Both the position numbers and the translations under genes were made by a program. Shown here piece by piece: positions 18,681 through 29,176 of a stretch of 64,000 bases of DNA. How positions within the stretch are numbered: position 1 is the first letter of the stretch; the number at the start of each line of letters is the position of its first letter. The stretch lies in NCBI GenBank assembly GCA_963728845.1, contig CAVSLS010000028.1, forward strand, positions 1-64,000. Direction: 5' to 3'. This stretch comes from Bog-473 sp963728845. Its GTDB lineage: Bacteria; Actinomycetota; Acidimicrobiia; Acidimicrobiales; RAAP-2. Under the pieces are notes generated by a model. That model was given only the letters and a program-made list of their open reading frames with translations. It had not been told where the DNA came from and searched no databases.

Positions 18681-20843
18681 CTACCTGATCAGTGGGTCCC
18701 GCGGCAGGCCGAGGATGCGCTCGGCGATCTGGTTCCGCGTGATCTCAGAGGTCCCGCCCGCGATGGACATCGCCCGGGTGGCGAGCTGGGTGAGGCCGGC
18801 CAGAGCCTCCTCGCCGTCGAGGAACGCCGTGGCCGCACCGACCAGGTCGGCCTGCAACCGGGCGCGCTCGTGCCCGTGCTCGGCGAGCACGAGCTTCGTC
18901 ACGTTGCCCTCGGGCCCCGGCCCCGATCCGATCACGGCCCGCTGTGCCCGGCGGAGGTTGAGGACCTTCAGCGCGTGCTCTTCGCTGATGATGGCCCCGA
19001 TGCGCGCCGCCGCGCCCGGTACCCGGTCGCCACCGCTCTTCAACAACGCCAGGAGGTCCATCGCCGGGAAGATACCGCCGACGCCGCCACCGATGGAGAC
19101 CCGTTCGTTGCCCAGCGTCGACCGCGCCACGGTCCATCCGTCGTCAGGCGTACCGACGACGTCGTCGTCGGGCACGAACACGTCGTTGAAGAACACCTCG
19201 TTGAAGGCCGCGTTGCCGGTGATCTGGCGCAACGGTCGCACCTCGACCCCGGCTGCGTGCATGTCGATGACCATCGTCGTGATCCCCGCGTGCTTCGGCG
19301 CGTCGGGGTTGGTCCGCACGGTGGCCAGCCCGAGATGGCAGTACTGGGCGCCGCTCGTCCACACCTTCTGCCCGTTCACCATCCAGCCGCCGTCGACCCG
19401 CGTGCCCCGGGTCGTCACCGCCGCGGCATCCGACCCGGCGTCGGGCTCGCTGAACAGCTGGCACCAGACGTACTCCCCCATGAGCGTCTTGAAGACCCAG
19501 CGCTCCACCTGGTCGGGCGTGGCGTACTGGTTCACCGTCATGATGTTCCACCCGGTGATGCCGAGCCCGGGCACCTTCACCCCGGCCGAACGGAGCTCTT
19601 CGTCGATCACGATCTGCTCGACGGCGCCGGCGGCGCGACCCCAGGGCCTGGGCCAGTGCGGGACCAGCAGCCCCGCCTCCACCAGCGCCTTGCGCTGCTC
19701 GGCGCCGCGCAAGCCCCCGATCCGCTCCGCCTCGGCCCGCACCCCGGGCCGGATCGCCTCCGCCTCTGCAGGCAGGTCCAGCGAGACCTCGCGTCTGGTC
19801 CCCCGGGCCGACAGCGCGGTCACGTCCTCCGCATCGCCGGCCGACCCGAGCAGCGCGTTGAGCACCAGTGCCCGGCGCAGGAACAGGTGCGCGTCGTGCT
19901 CCCAGGTGAACCCGATGCCACCGTGCACCTGGATGTTCATCTGCGCGTTCTGCACCGCCGGTGCGAACGTCAAGTGCGCCGCCATGGAGGCGGCCAGGTC
20001 GAACTCCTCGGCCGAGTCGCCCGAGGCCCGGGCGGCATCCCACACAGCCGCAGTGGCCAACTCTGCCGCCATCAGCATGTCCGCGCAGTGGTGCTTGACC
20101 GCCTGGAAGGTCCCGATCGTCCGGCCGAACTGCACCCGCTCCTTGGCGTAGGCCACGGCCGCGTCCGTGCAGGCGGCCATGACGCCGACGGCCTCGGCCG
20201 CGCCGAGCGTACGGGCCAGGGCGCCGGCGCGCCGCACGGCACCCACCAGCACGTCGGTGTCGCGTACGCCCAGCGACGACACGGTCACGGCCGCCGACCG
20301 GCGCGAGGGGTCGAGGTTCTTCGCCCCGCCGAGCGACACGCCGTCGACGTCCCGTTGGACCACGACCAGGTCGTCGCCGGCGCGCAGGACCAGCAGGTCC
20401 GCCGCCGCACCACCCAGGACGATCCCGCCGTCGCCGTCGAGCACGCCGCCCGAGAGGCTGAGCGAGCCGCCGAGGCCGAGCGCGGCGACCACGCTCCCGT
20501 CGGCCAGTGCGGGCAGGTAGCAGGCGCGCTGCTCGTCATCGCCACATCGCGCGATCACCGCCGAGGCCAGCACCGTCGGCAGGAACGGCCCCGGTGCCGC
20601 CTGGCGACCGAGCTCGTCGAGCACGACGACGAGCTCGCTCAACCCCGCACCGGCGCCACCGTGCTCCTCGGGCAGGTGGATGCCCAGCCAGCCCAGCTCT
20701 GCCATCTCCTTCCAGAACGAGGGCCGCGGCTCGGTCTCGGCCTCGAGCAGCGAGCGGTTGGCCGCGAGTGCGCCGTGTGACGTGAGCACCCTGCGAACCG
20801 TGGCCCCGAGCTCCTGGTGCTCGTCCGTGATGGCGATCGGCAT
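18681..20843 (-). CDS. Two-domain acyl-CoA dehydrogenase (FadE34-like)
   Basis: A 720-residue protein with two acyl-CoA dehydrogenase modules in tandem. The first (1 to about 365) shows QVHGGIGFTWEHDAHLFLRR near its end; the second (about 370-720) shows the flavin/substrate motif LFSEPDAGSDAAAV, VNGQKVWTSGAQY and the C-terminal IAGGTSEITRNQIAERILGLP. This layout matches mycobacterial FadE34-type enzymes acting on steroid or branched acyl-CoAs, but the substrate here is not known. The start at ATG 20843 (MPIAITDEHQ) fits the family; the frame is open further upstream into the divergent promoter region. Confidence 0.88.
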   Translation of the reverse strand: MPIAITDEHQELGATVRRVLTSHGALAANRSLLEAETEPRPSFWKEMAELGWLGIHLPEEHGGAGAGLSELVVVLDELGRQAAPGPFLPTVLASAVIARCGDDEQRACYLPALADGSVVAALGLGGSLSLSGGVLDGDGGIVLGGAAADLLVLRAGDDLVVVQRDVDGVSLGGAKNLDPSRRSAAVTVSSLGVRDTDVLVGAVRRAGALARTLGAAEAVGVMAACTDAAVAYAKERVQFGRTIGTFQAVKHHCADMLMAAELATAAVWDAARASGDSAEEFDLAASMAAHLTFAPAVQNAQMNIQVHGGIGFTWEHDAHLFLRRALVLNALLGSAGDAEDVTALSARGTRREVSLDLPAEAEAIRPGVRAEAERIGGLRGAEQRKALVEAGLLVPHWPRPWGRAAGAVEQIVIDEELRSAGVKVPGLGITGWNIMTVNQYATPDQVERWVFKTLMGEYVWCQLFSEPDAGSDAAAVTTRGTRVDGGWMVNGQKVWTSGAQYCHLGLATVRTNPDAPKHAGITTMVIDMHAAGVEVRPLRQITGNAAFNEVFFNDVFVPDDDVVGTPDDGWTVARSTLGNERVSIGGGVGGIFPAMDLLALLKSGGDRVPGAAARIGAIISEEHALKVLNLRRAQRAVIGSGPGPEGNVTKLVLAEHGHERARLQADLVGAATAFLDGEEALAGLTQLATRAMSIAGGTSEITRNQIAERILGLPRDPLIR

Positions 20844-20954
20844 TCCCTGCCCCCTTGCATTGTGCCGGCCGGGCTCCGAGGCCCGCGCCGCCCGGCGCAC
20901 GACACTACAGAACCCCTGTCGGTCCCCTCCAAGCCCAGGCGGTACACTGGTCCC

Positions 20955-20963
20955 GTGATGTAG
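20955..20963 (+). other. Possible minimal leader ORF ahead of the ABC-F gene
   Basis: TACACT is followed six bases later by GTG ATG TAG, a leaderless-looking start with a two-codon frame (and a nested ATG-TAG start-stop). It sits about 83 bases ahead of the ABC-F start. ABC-F genes are sometimes controlled by short upstream frames. Seen directly; function is speculative. Confidence 0.25.
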
Positions 20964-21045
20964 AGCCCGACGAGTCCGGCGGCTGCGCACCGCGCGCCCC
21001 TCTTCCGTCCCCGTCACCGTCGTCACCCCCGTCCCGGAGCTCTCC

Positions 21046-22737
21046 ATGTCCCCTCTCACCTCTGCACCGCCGGCGGTCCTCGTCGCCCGCCACCTGCGCT
21101 ACGACCGCGCCGGCCGCACCGTGCTCGACGACGTGTCCCTGTCGGTCGGGCCGGACACCCGTCTGGGCGTCGTCGGCCCCAACGGGGTCGGCAAGTCGAC
21201 GCTCCTGCAGATCCTGGCCGGCCTGGTCGTCCCCGCCGCAGGTGGCGTCCGGCTCGATCCACCCACCGCGACGGTCGGCTACCTCAACCAGGAGCACGTG
21301 GCCGAGGGTGACGAGACGGTCCGCGCTGCGCTCTACCGGCGCACCGGTGTCGCCGCCGCCGAAGCGGAGTTGGCCGACGCTGCGTCCTCCCTGGCTGCCG
21401 GCGGGTCCGGCGGGTCCACCGAATCCGGTGGGTCACGGGCGGCCGAACGCTACGCGACCGCCCTCGCCCGGTACGAGGCGGCTGCGGCCGGCGATTTCGA
21501 AGCACGCCTCGTGACCACTCTCGAACACGTCGGACTGCCGGCCGACCTCGCCGACCAAGCCGTCGCGACGCTGTCGGGCGGGCAGCAGGCCCGCGCCGAT
21601 CTGGCGGCGGTGCTGCTCGCCCGCTTCGACATCACGCTGCTCGACGAGCCGACCAACGACCTCGATTTCGAAGGCCTGGCCCGGCTCGAAGAGCTCGTGG
21701 CCCGCCGGAGTGGTGGCCTGGTGGTCGTTTCGCACGACCGCGCCTTTCTGGACCGCACGGTGACCGAGGTCTTGGAACTCGACGAACACTCGCGTTCGGG
21801 CCGCACCTACGGCGGCGGCTGGGCCGGTTTCGTGGCCGAGCGCGAGGCCGAGCACGCCCACGCCGCAGAGGCCTTCGCCGTCTACGAGTCCCGACGGGCC
21901 GAGCTGCGTCGCCGGGCGCAACGCGAGCGGCAGTGGGCGACGACCGGCGTCGCCCGCGAGAAGAAGCGCCCGCGTGACAACGACAAAGCGCAGAGGGACT
22001 TCCGCATCAACCGGACCGAACGGCTGGCGTCGCGGGCACGGCAGACCGAGCGTGCGCTCGAGTCGCTCGAGGAAGTCGAGAAGCCCTGGGCGGGCTGGGA
22101 CCTGCACTTCAGCATCAGCGAGGCGGCCCGGTCCGGTGACGTCGTGGTGCGCCTCGAGGACGCCGTCGTCGAGCGGGGCGCCTTCACGCTCGGCCCCGTC
22201 ACGCTCGACATCGGATGGGCCGATCGCATCGCGCTCGTCGGTCCCAACGGGTCGGGTAAGACCACGCTCGTGCAGGCGCTGCTCGGCCGGCTCCCCTTGG
22301 CCCGCGGAAGCTGGCGCATCGGCCCGAGCGTCGTGGTCGGCGAGCTGGCGCAGGACCGTCGCGTGCTGCAGGACGCCCCGACCTTGGCGGACGCGTTCAT
22401 GGCCGCCACCGGCCTGGCACGCGAACACGCCCGGTCCCAACTGGCCAAGTTCGGGCTGGGTGCCGCTGCGGTGCTCCGACCGTCGTCGTCGCTCTCGCCC
22501 GGCGAGCGCACCCGGGCCGAGCTGGCTGCGTTCGCCGCCACCGGCGTCAACTTCCTCGTGCTCGACGAACCGACCAACCACCTCGACCTGCCGGCCATCG
22601 AACAGTTGGAGTCGGCCCTGCGCGGCTATACCGGCACGCTCCTGCTCGTCTCGCACGACCGCCGGCTGCTGGAATCGGTGCCGGTGACCCGGCGCGTGGA
22701 GCTGCCGGGCGGCGAGCAGGCGCACGAGGGCCGGTAG
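21046..22737 (+). CDS. ABC-F family ATPase
   Basis: A soluble 563-residue protein with two ABC cassettes and no membrane segment, as in ribosome-acting ABC-F factors. Cassette 1 has GPNGVGKSTLLQ, signature LSGGQQARADLAA and LLDEPTNDLDFEG; cassette 2 has GPNGSGKTTLV, LSPGERTRAELAAF and VLDEPTNHLDLPA. A charged linker (about residues 270-350) matches the P-site tRNA interaction motif region. Both Walker B Glu residues are present. Whether it is a translation factor or an antibiotic-resistance protein cannot be told from sequence. GGAG lies eight bases before the ATG. Confidence 0.92.
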   Translation: MSPLTSAPPAVLVARHLRYDRAGRTVLDDVSLSVGPDTRLGVVGPNGVGKSTLLQILAGLVVPAAGGVRLDPPTATVGYLNQEHVAEGDETVRAALYRRTGVAAAEAELADAASSLAAGGSGGSTESGGSRAAERYATALARYEAAAAGDFEARLVTTLEHVGLPADLADQAVATLSGGQQARADLAAVLLARFDITLLDEPTNDLDFEGLARLEELVARRSGGLVVVSHDRAFLDRTVTEVLELDEHSRSGRTYGGGWAGFVAEREAEHAHAAEAFAVYESRRAELRRRAQRERQWATTGVAREKKRPRDNDKAQRDFRINRTERLASRARQTERALESLEEVEKPWAGWDLHFSISEAARSGDVVVRLEDAVVERGAFTLGPVTLDIGWADRIALVGPNGSGKTTLVQALLGRLPLARGSWRIGPSVVVGELAQDRRVLQDAPTLADAFMAATGLAREHARSQLAKFGLGAAAVLRPSSSLSPGERTRAELAAFAATGVNFLVLDEPTNHLDLPAIEQLESALRGYTGTLLLVSHDRRLLESVPVTRRVELPGGEQAHEGR

Positions 22738-22937
22738 CCGGGGCCTCACGGGCGAGGGAGGTGGCGACGTGCGCGCGGCGCGTGCGCGCGAAGCACCGAG
22801 ATCGCAACCTGGTTGCGCCGCCGCGTCACCTCCGGATCGGCATTCTGTCGGGGAGAGGTGGTCCGACGTCACGGGCGCTCGGACCGCAGGGTGGAGCCCG
22901 GACACTGCGCCCGGGCGGTGGAGTGTGGGGAGCAACG

Positions 22938-23216
22938 ATGACAGACAGCCTCGAGGCAGCCAGGCAGATGGTGGAGAAGCTGATCGCGACGGCCAACCGG
23001 GTGCACCGGGGCGCCAAGTGGAGCTACGAGCTCACCAGCGAGGTGGACAACATCGAGGTCAGATCGCAGCCCGCCCGGGCTCGGATCCTGCGCATCCACC
23101 CCTGTTGGCTCCGCTACGTCGTCGCCCAGGGTGAGTTCAAGTCCTGCGTGGCGGACGAGATCGAAGCCTGGCACCTCCTCGAGCAGCTGACCGGCCCAGT
23201 CCCGACGCCCGGCTGA
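22938..23216 (+). CDS. Small hypothetical protein
   Basis: A 92-residue soluble protein beginning MTDSLEAARQMVEKLIATA. It has an amphipathic N-terminal helix, a short positively charged centre and a C-terminal helix rich in acidic residues (CVADEIEAWHLLEQL). I do not recognise the family. The start at 22938 follows GGGGAGCAACG and marks where codon use becomes regular. It stands alone between the ABC-F gene and the opposing oxidoreductase. Confidence 0.65.
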   Translation: MTDSLEAARQMVEKLIATANRVHRGAKWSYELTSEVDNIEVRSQPARARILRIHPCWLRYVVAQGEFKSCVADEIEAWHLLEQLTGPVPTPG

Positions 23217-23264
23217 GGAGCGCCTCGCCTGTCGGCCGACCGCCGGCGGCCGGCGCCGGCGCGC

Positions 23265-24689
23265 CTACGCGAACCGGTCCCGCAGCACCGCCTGCGCCGC
23301 CGCCACCCCGCACATCCCGTGCACACCACCGCCGGGTGGGGTCGAGGCCGAGCAGAGATACACACCGTCGAGCACCGTCCGGTAGGGGTTCCACCGCGGC
23401 ACGGGACGGAACACCGTCTGGCGCAACGTGGCCGCCCCGCCGTTGACGTCGCCGCCCAACAGGTTCGGGTTGTACGACTCCGCTTCGGAAGCCGTGCGCA
23501 CGGCGCGGGCCAGCACGCGATCGCGAAAGCCGGGGGCGAAGCGCTCGATCTGGGCCTCCATGCGCTCGCGCATGTCGACGGTGGAGCCGTTGGGCACGTG
23601 GCAGTAGCCCCACAGCGTGTGCTTGCCCGCCGGTGCCCGCGTCGGGTCGACCACGCAGGGCTGGGCGACCAGGACGAACGGCTGCGCCGGGTGCCTGCCC
23701 TGGTGGACTTCGGTCTCCGCCACGCGCCACCTCGTCGAAGGTCCCACCCACGTGCACGGTCACCGTGCGCCGGCACGCCTCGGCTTTCCAGGGCACCGGC
23801 CCGTCGAGGGCCCAGTCCACCTTGCAGGCGCCGGGTCCGGGGCTGAACCGCCTGCTACGGGCGGGCCGTCCGGCCCGAGAGGCGGGGCCCCGCCAGCGCG
23901 ACGAACTGACGCGGCGAGGTGTCGAGGAGCACGGCCCGGGCCGGAGGCAGGTCCGCCAGGGCAGCTGACCCACGTCCCCGTGTGGATCACCCCGCCGAGG
24001 CGGCGCAGCTCGCTCGCCAGCCCCTTCGTGATGGCCGCGCTCCCCCCTTCGACCACGGGCCAGCCCACGCCGTGGCCCAGCGCCGTGAGGAGCAGTCCGA
24101 AGGCGGACGTCAACGGCGCCGTCAGCTCCTGCATCGAGTGCCCGGCGGCGCCGGCCAAGAGCGCCCGGGCCGCGTCGGTGGTGAAGCCCCGTGTGGCACG
24201 ACGGACCGACGGCGTGCCGACGAGGGCGAAGCGCGCCAGCGCCAAGGGGTCACGCGGCAGGCTGCGCATCGGGCTCAGCACGTAGTCGACGATCCGGTCC
24301 AGCCAGTCGACCAACGGTCCGACGAGGTCCCGGTACGCCGCCGCGTCACCGCCGAGGTGCGACGCCGTGTCCCCCACGCCCCGGTACAGCGCGGCGGCGC
24401 GCCCGCCCCCCAGCGGGTGGGCGAACGGCACTTCGGGCTGGCGGAGCACCACGCCGAGAGCGGCGAGGTCGAGCGACCGGAAGAAGGGCGACGCGACCAG
24501 CGTCGGGTGCACGGCGGCGCAGACGTCGTGGCGGAATCCCTCGAGGGTCAGCTCTTCGGTCCGCGTCCCGCCCCCGACGGTCGGGGCGCCTTCGTACACC
24601 TCCACCCGGTGGCCGGCCCGGGCCAACGTGAGCGCGGCAGCAAGTCCGTTGGGCCCCGACCCCACCACGATGGCGTCGGGACGCTCCAT
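23265..24689 (-). CDS. Phytoene-desaturase-like FAD oxidoreductase (three or more frameshifts)
   Basis: The N-terminal dinucleotide fold MERPDAIVVGSGPNGLAAAL and VYEGAPTVGGGTRTEEL, and the C-terminal NPNLLGGDVNGG and PGGGVHGMCG, identify an NAD(P)/FAD-dependent oxidoreductase of the CrtI/retinol-saturase group common in actinobacteria. No carotenoid genes are nearby, so a carotenoid role should not be assumed. The gene needs frame changes near 23970, 23865 and 23730. The middle part ADLPPARAVLLDTSPRQF, then KVDWALDGPVPWKAEACRR, then AETEVHQGRHPAQPFVLV is recovered in three different frames. Confidence 0.8.
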
Positions 24690-24815
24690 GGGCCGACGAT
24701 ACCGACCCCGACCGGCGGGCACACCGGCGCCCCACCTCCCGCATTGGCGCACGACGCCGCCGGTCAATAGGTTGCGTGCGCCAGGCATCACCTCGGGTAG
24801 GAAAGGGGGCTCCTC

Positions 24816-25952
24816 ATGGCCGAGGTCCACGGAACATGCGAGCCGCGCTTCGACGCGGTCCGTACCACGCTCGCCGACCAGATCGAGACGGGGGCCGACC
24901 TCGGGGCATCGGTCGCCGTCTTCCTGCACGGCGAGCCCGTCGTCGACATCTGGGGCGGCTGGGCCGATGCCGAGAAGACCCGGCCGTGGGAGCGCGACAC
25001 CATCACCAATGTCTGGTCGACCACAAAGACCATGACCTTCCTGTGCGCGCTGATGCTGCACGACCGGGGCGAGCTCGACTTCCACGCCCCCGTGGCCACC
25101 TACTGGCCCGAGTTCGCCGCCAACGGCAAGGAGAAGGTCGAGGTCCGCCACGTCATGGGGCACACCGCCGGCCTCGCGGGCTGGGAGGAGCCCCTGGCTT
25201 CCGAGGACCTGGCGAACTGGGAGCTGTGCACGTCGCGCCTCGCCGCCCAGGCGCCGTGGTGGGAGCCGGGCACCGCATCGGGCTACCACGCCCTGACCCA
25301 GGGCTACCTGATCGGCGAGATCGTCCGCCGCATCACCGGCGACACCATCGGGACCTGGTTCGCCCGCGAGGTGGCCAAGCCACTCGACGCGGACTTCCAC
25401 ATCGGCCTGCCCGCCAGCGAGGACCACCGCGTGTCCAACGTGATCCCGCCGCCGCCGATCGACCCGGCCGCCCTGGGGAGCCAGGTCTCCGAGACCATGA
25501 TCAAGACGTTCATGAACCCGCCCGTCGATGCGACCCTGACCTACCAGGAGTGGTGGCGGCGGGCCGAGATCCCCGCCGCCAACGGCCAGGGCAACGCGCG
25601 CTCGGTGGCCGCCATCCAGTCGATCGTTGCCGGTCGAGGTCAGGCCCGCGGCGCCCGCCTCCTGTCGGCCCGGGGCACCGACCCCATCTTCGAGGTGCAG
25701 GCGGAGGGGATCGACAAGGTGCTCGGGATTCAGGAGCGCATCGGCATGGGCTACGGCCTGAGCAACCCGCCCGACATGCCCCTGGGCCCCCGCGCCTGCT
25801 ACTGGGGCGGCTACGGCGGCTCCGTCATCATCGCGGACCAGGACGCCGAGCTCGCCGTCTGCTACGTGATGAACCGCATGGAGTCCGGTCTCGTCGGCGA
25901 CCTCCGCGGCACCAACATCGTGGCCGCCACCGTCGCCGGACTCGCCGCCTAG
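24816..25952 (+). CDS. Serine hydrolase of the class C beta-lactamase/EstB family
   Basis: A 378-residue cytosolic protein without signal peptide. The nucleophile motif STTK (Ser68-Lys71) and the second motif Tyr in SGYHALTQGY (about 157) are those of the EstB-like esterases rather than true beta-lactamases. HTAGLAGW and YGGSVIIADQD near the end fit the same group. Ester hydrolysis of an unknown substrate is the likely role. AAAGGGGG lies upstream of the ATG. Confidence 0.88.
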   Translation: MAEVHGTCEPRFDAVRTTLADQIETGADLGASVAVFLHGEPVVDIWGGWADAEKTRPWERDTITNVWSTTKTMTFLCALMLHDRGELDFHAPVATYWPEFAANGKEKVEVRHVMGHTAGLAGWEEPLASEDLANWELCTSRLAAQAPWWEPGTASGYHALTQGYLIGEIVRRITGDTIGTWFAREVAKPLDADFHIGLPASEDHRVSNVIPPPPIDPAALGSQVSETMIKTFMNPPVDATLTYQEWWRRAEIPAANGQGNARSVAAIQSIVAGRGQARGARLLSARGTDPIFEVQAEGIDKVLGIQERIGMGYGLSNPPDMPLGPRACYWGGYGGSVIIADQDAELAVCYVMNRMESGLVGDLRGTNIVAATVAGLAA

Positions 25953-25988
25953 CGTCACCGCACGCCGCGGCAGGCTCGTGCGGCCAGG

Positions 25989-26399
25989 CTACCGCGTCCG
26001 ACCCGTTCCGGACCCTTCGGGCAGCTCCGCCTCGGCTTCGATCTCCACCCTCCAGGCGGGGTCCAGCAACCCCGCCACCACCACCATGGTGGCGGCGGGA
26101 CGCACGTGCCCCAACAGCTCGCCGTGGACGGCGCCGACCGCGGCGCCGTCGCCGGCGGAGACGATGAACATGCGGGTACGCACGATGTCGTCGAGCGTGG
26201 CGCCACCCTGCTCCAGCGCGCTCCGGATGATCTCGAAGCACCGCCGCGCCTGCGGCCCCGCGCCGTCGGGGCACCCGCCCCCGGGCAGGACCGGACCGGT
26301 CCCCGAGACGAGGAGCCTGTCGCCCACCCGGAGCGCCCGGCTGAAGCCGATGGTCGGCTCGAACGGCGAGCCCGAGGCGATGCGCTGACGTTCGGCCAT
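25989..26399 (-). CDS. RidA-family (YjgF/YER057c) protein
   Basis: About 136 residues with the Rid-family pattern ASGSPFEPTIGFSRALRVGDRLLVSGT, LEQGGATLDDIVRTRMFI and a C-terminal AWRVEIEAEAELP. The Arg in VRTRMF, which binds the substrate carboxylate in RidA deaminases, is present, so imine/enamine deaminase activity is possible. ATG 26408 is an alternative start. Confidence 0.88.
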   Translation of the reverse strand: MAERQRIASGSPFEPTIGFSRALRVGDRLLVSGTGPVLPGGGCPDGAGPQARRCFEIIRSALEQGGATLDDIVRTRMFIVSAGDGAAVGAVHGELLGHVRPAATMVVVAGLLDPAWRVEIEAEAELPEGSGTGRTR

Positions 26400-26471
26400 G
26401 ACGTGCATCCTCGCATCCCCGAGGAGAGGTGGCGGGAGGCGGCCGGTACCATTGGCGCGATCGGAGGTCGG

Positions 26472-27267
26472 ATGGGTCTGGGTTGGCGGCGGATCGAGAT
26501 GGCGGTCGGGGCCGGTGCCCTCGTGGTGGGCATCGCGGCGCTCGTGATCGCGGCCAGCGGCCTGGGCAGCGGGCACGCCCCCGGCCGCGCCGGCGGTGCA
26601 CCACGATCCGCCGACGACCACGACGACCGCGGCGCCGCCGGCCGTGGCGACGGACCCCGTCCCCGCGAGCACGCTGGTCGCCACCACCCACGGCGACATC
26701 CCCGGCTACCCGACCCCTGGCGCGCCCTCCGACATGACGGTCCCGGGCAGCTGGTTCGGGTACCCGTCCATCCTGCCGGTCATCTCGACCGAGCCGGGAT
26801 GGCTCGACGTGCGGTTGGCCCAGCGCCCCAACGGCTCCACCGTCTGGGTACGCCAGAGCGACGTGACACTCGGGAGCACGCCGTACGACATCGTGGTCAA
26901 CCTGGCCACGATGCGCCTCGATGTGTACGACGGCGGCGCGCCGATCCTCGACTTCCCTGCCGGCATCGGCGCGCCCGACGACCCCACACCGGCGGGCAAC
27001 TACTTCGTCACCATGCAGTACCCGCCCCCCAGCCCCGGCTACGGGCCGTTCGTGCTGGTGACCTCCGACCACTCCGACTCCATCACCGACTGGGAGAACT
27101 CCGGGGACGCCATCATCGCCATCCACGGGCCGATCGACTCCTACGACGACGCGCTCATCGGCACGGCGGGCGCCGCCATCTCCCACGGCTGCATCCGGCT
27201 GCACGACGCCGACCTGGCCCAGCTGGCCATGATCCCGGCCGGCACGCCCATCCAGATCGTCGGTTGA
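26472..27267 (+). CDS. L,D-transpeptidase (YkuD), secreted, one frameshift
   Basis: A secreted or anchored peptidoglycan cross-linking enzyme. The N-terminal helix MAVGAGALVVGIAALVIA is followed by a Thr/Pro-rich linker and a YkuD domain with the catalytic signature HGPIDS...SHGCIRLHDADL (Cys nucleophile). The signal helix and the catalytic part are in different frames. Removing one C from the CCCCC run at about 26577-26581 restores a continuous GHAPAAPAVHHDPPTTTT linker. The catalytic domain alone is open from 26596. Confidence 0.87.
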
Positions 27268-27277
27268 GCCCCAGGGC

Positions 27278-29166
27278 CTAGGCCAGGTCGTACTCGGCCA
27301 GGTCGGGCTCGAGCGTGCGGGCCCAGTACGTGTGGAGGTCGAACGGCCAGTTCTGGGTGACCCGGCCGTGCGCGTTGCGGTACCACGTCGGCACGTCGGC
27401 CACCCCCCAGACCATCCGCGCGTTGCCCTCCTCCATCTCGCGGCCGTAGCGCTCGTGGACGTCCCGCCGGCACGACATCGTCCGGCGGCCGGCGCGCAGC
27501 AACCGGCCGATCGCCTCGACGGCGTAGCGCACCTGGCACTCCACCATCACCAGGATGCTGCCGTTGATGACGAGGTTGGTGTTCGGCCCGTAGAGCATGA
27601 AGAAGTTGGGGAAGCCCGGCACCGTGATGCCGAGGTAGGCCCGGGCATCGCCGCCCCACTCCTCGTTGAGCTCCACCCCGTCCGACCCGACGACCCGCAT
27701 CGGCGCGACGAAGGCCGACGCGCTGAAGCCCGTCCCGTAGATGAGCACGTCGGCGGGGTGCTCCTCGCCGTCCGCCGTCCGCACCCCATGGCGCGTGATC
27801 TCGGCGATCGGCGTGGTCACGAGGTCGGTGTCGGGGTGCCCCAGCGCCGCCGCCCACCGCCCGTCGTCGCGCAGGGCACGCTTGGCGAAAGGCGGGAAGT
27901 GGGGCACCATCTTCTCGAAGAGCTCGTCGTCGTCCACCTGCGCGCGCAGGACGTCGACCAGCATGGAGCGCACGAAGTCGTTGCCCTCGCTCACGGACTC
28001 GGTCTGCCGGTCCCAGTCCGGATCCACCCGGGCGGCCGGCGAGCAGGCCCTCGTGCATGATCCAGAACTGCCACAGCCGGTCCCAGCGCCCGTAATTGGG
28101 CAGCAGGGCCAGCAGGTCGTGGAACTCGGGCGGGAACGGGTCCTCGTAATTGTCGGTCGGCAACAGCCAGGGCGGCGTGCGCTGGTACACGTCGAGGTGG
28201 CCCACCTTCCCGGCCAGGCAGGGGACGAACTGGGCGGCGCTGGCCCCTGTCCCGATCACCGCCACCCGCCGTCCCTCCAATTCGACCGAGTCGTCCCAGG
28301 CCGCCGAGTGGAACGAGGGTCCTCCGAACGTCTCCCGGCCCGCCAGGGCGGGAAACGAGGGCCGGTTGAGTTGGCCCACCGCGCACACGATCGCGTCGAA
28401 CGCATGGGCCCGCTCGGACCCGTCGCCGCCGCGCACCGTCAACGACCACGCACCGGCCTCGTCGTCGAAGCGCGCCTCGGTCACCTCGGACGAGAAGCGG
28501 ATGCAGTCCCCGAGCCCGAGCCCCTTGGCCATCCGCTGCAGGTACGCCAGCAGGTCGGGCTGCGCCGAGAACCGCGAGACCCAGTCGTTGGTCTGGGCGA
28601 AGGAGAAGCTGTAGAGCTGATTGGGCACGTCGACACGGCACCCGGGGTAGACGTTCTCGAGCCAGGTGCCGCCCACGTCGGCGTTCTTCTCGAACACCGT
28701 GACCGCGATGCCGGCCTGGCGCATCCGGTGCGCCGCGGCCAGGCCCGAGGCGCCCGCCCCGATCACGGCGCAGCGGAACGTGCCACCCACCTCGTCCATG
28801 TGCCACGTGGGCCGGCGGGGATCGCTCCCCGCGAGGGCGAGCTCCTCCACGAGGAAGGGCGCCCACTGGTCGGTCGAGTCCACGCCCACCAGGAAGCCGA
28901 GGATCCGCCGCCGCATCTCCTCCGTCAATGCCGGCTCCGGCGCTCCGGGGTCGCCCGTGAGCCAGGAGAGCGGCTGCGGCCAGGCGCCGCGCCTCCTCTT
29001 CCTGTTCGGCCGCCAGGCCGCGTCCGGGGACGAGGAGCTGCCCCTGGTCCGGCTCGAACTCCCGGCGCAGCAGCGAGAGGTCCCCCGTGCGGTGCGCCAC
29101 CGCGCACAGGAGCGGGTGCACGTCGGCCGCGGCGAAGGCCGCTTCGACCCGCGCTGCGTCGATCAC
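27278..29166 (-). CDS. Baeyer-Villiger-type flavin monooxygenase, HAPMO-like (two frameshifts)
   Basis: A FAD/NADPH monooxygenase of about 625 residues. The first Rossmann motif is AVIGAGASGLAAAHRMRQAG, the second VAVIGTGASAAQFVP, and between them FGGPSFHSAAWD fits the Baeyer-Villiger fingerprint FxGxxxHxxxW(P/D). A 120-130 residue N-terminal extension precedes the flavin domain, as in 4-hydroxyacetophenone monooxygenase. Frame changes are needed near 28940 and 28030. The C-terminal half (GTGFSASAFVAPM, ARAYLGITVPGFPNFFMLYG) is intact. It follows the SDR gene by ten bases and is probably co-transcribed with it. Confidence 0.86.
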
Positions 29167-29176
29167 GCCCGGCGCC

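Noticed and set aside
17934..20780. 948-codon plus-strand frame
   Set aside because: It is the complement of the membrane protein and the acyl-CoA dehydrogenase; low complexity and no motifs.
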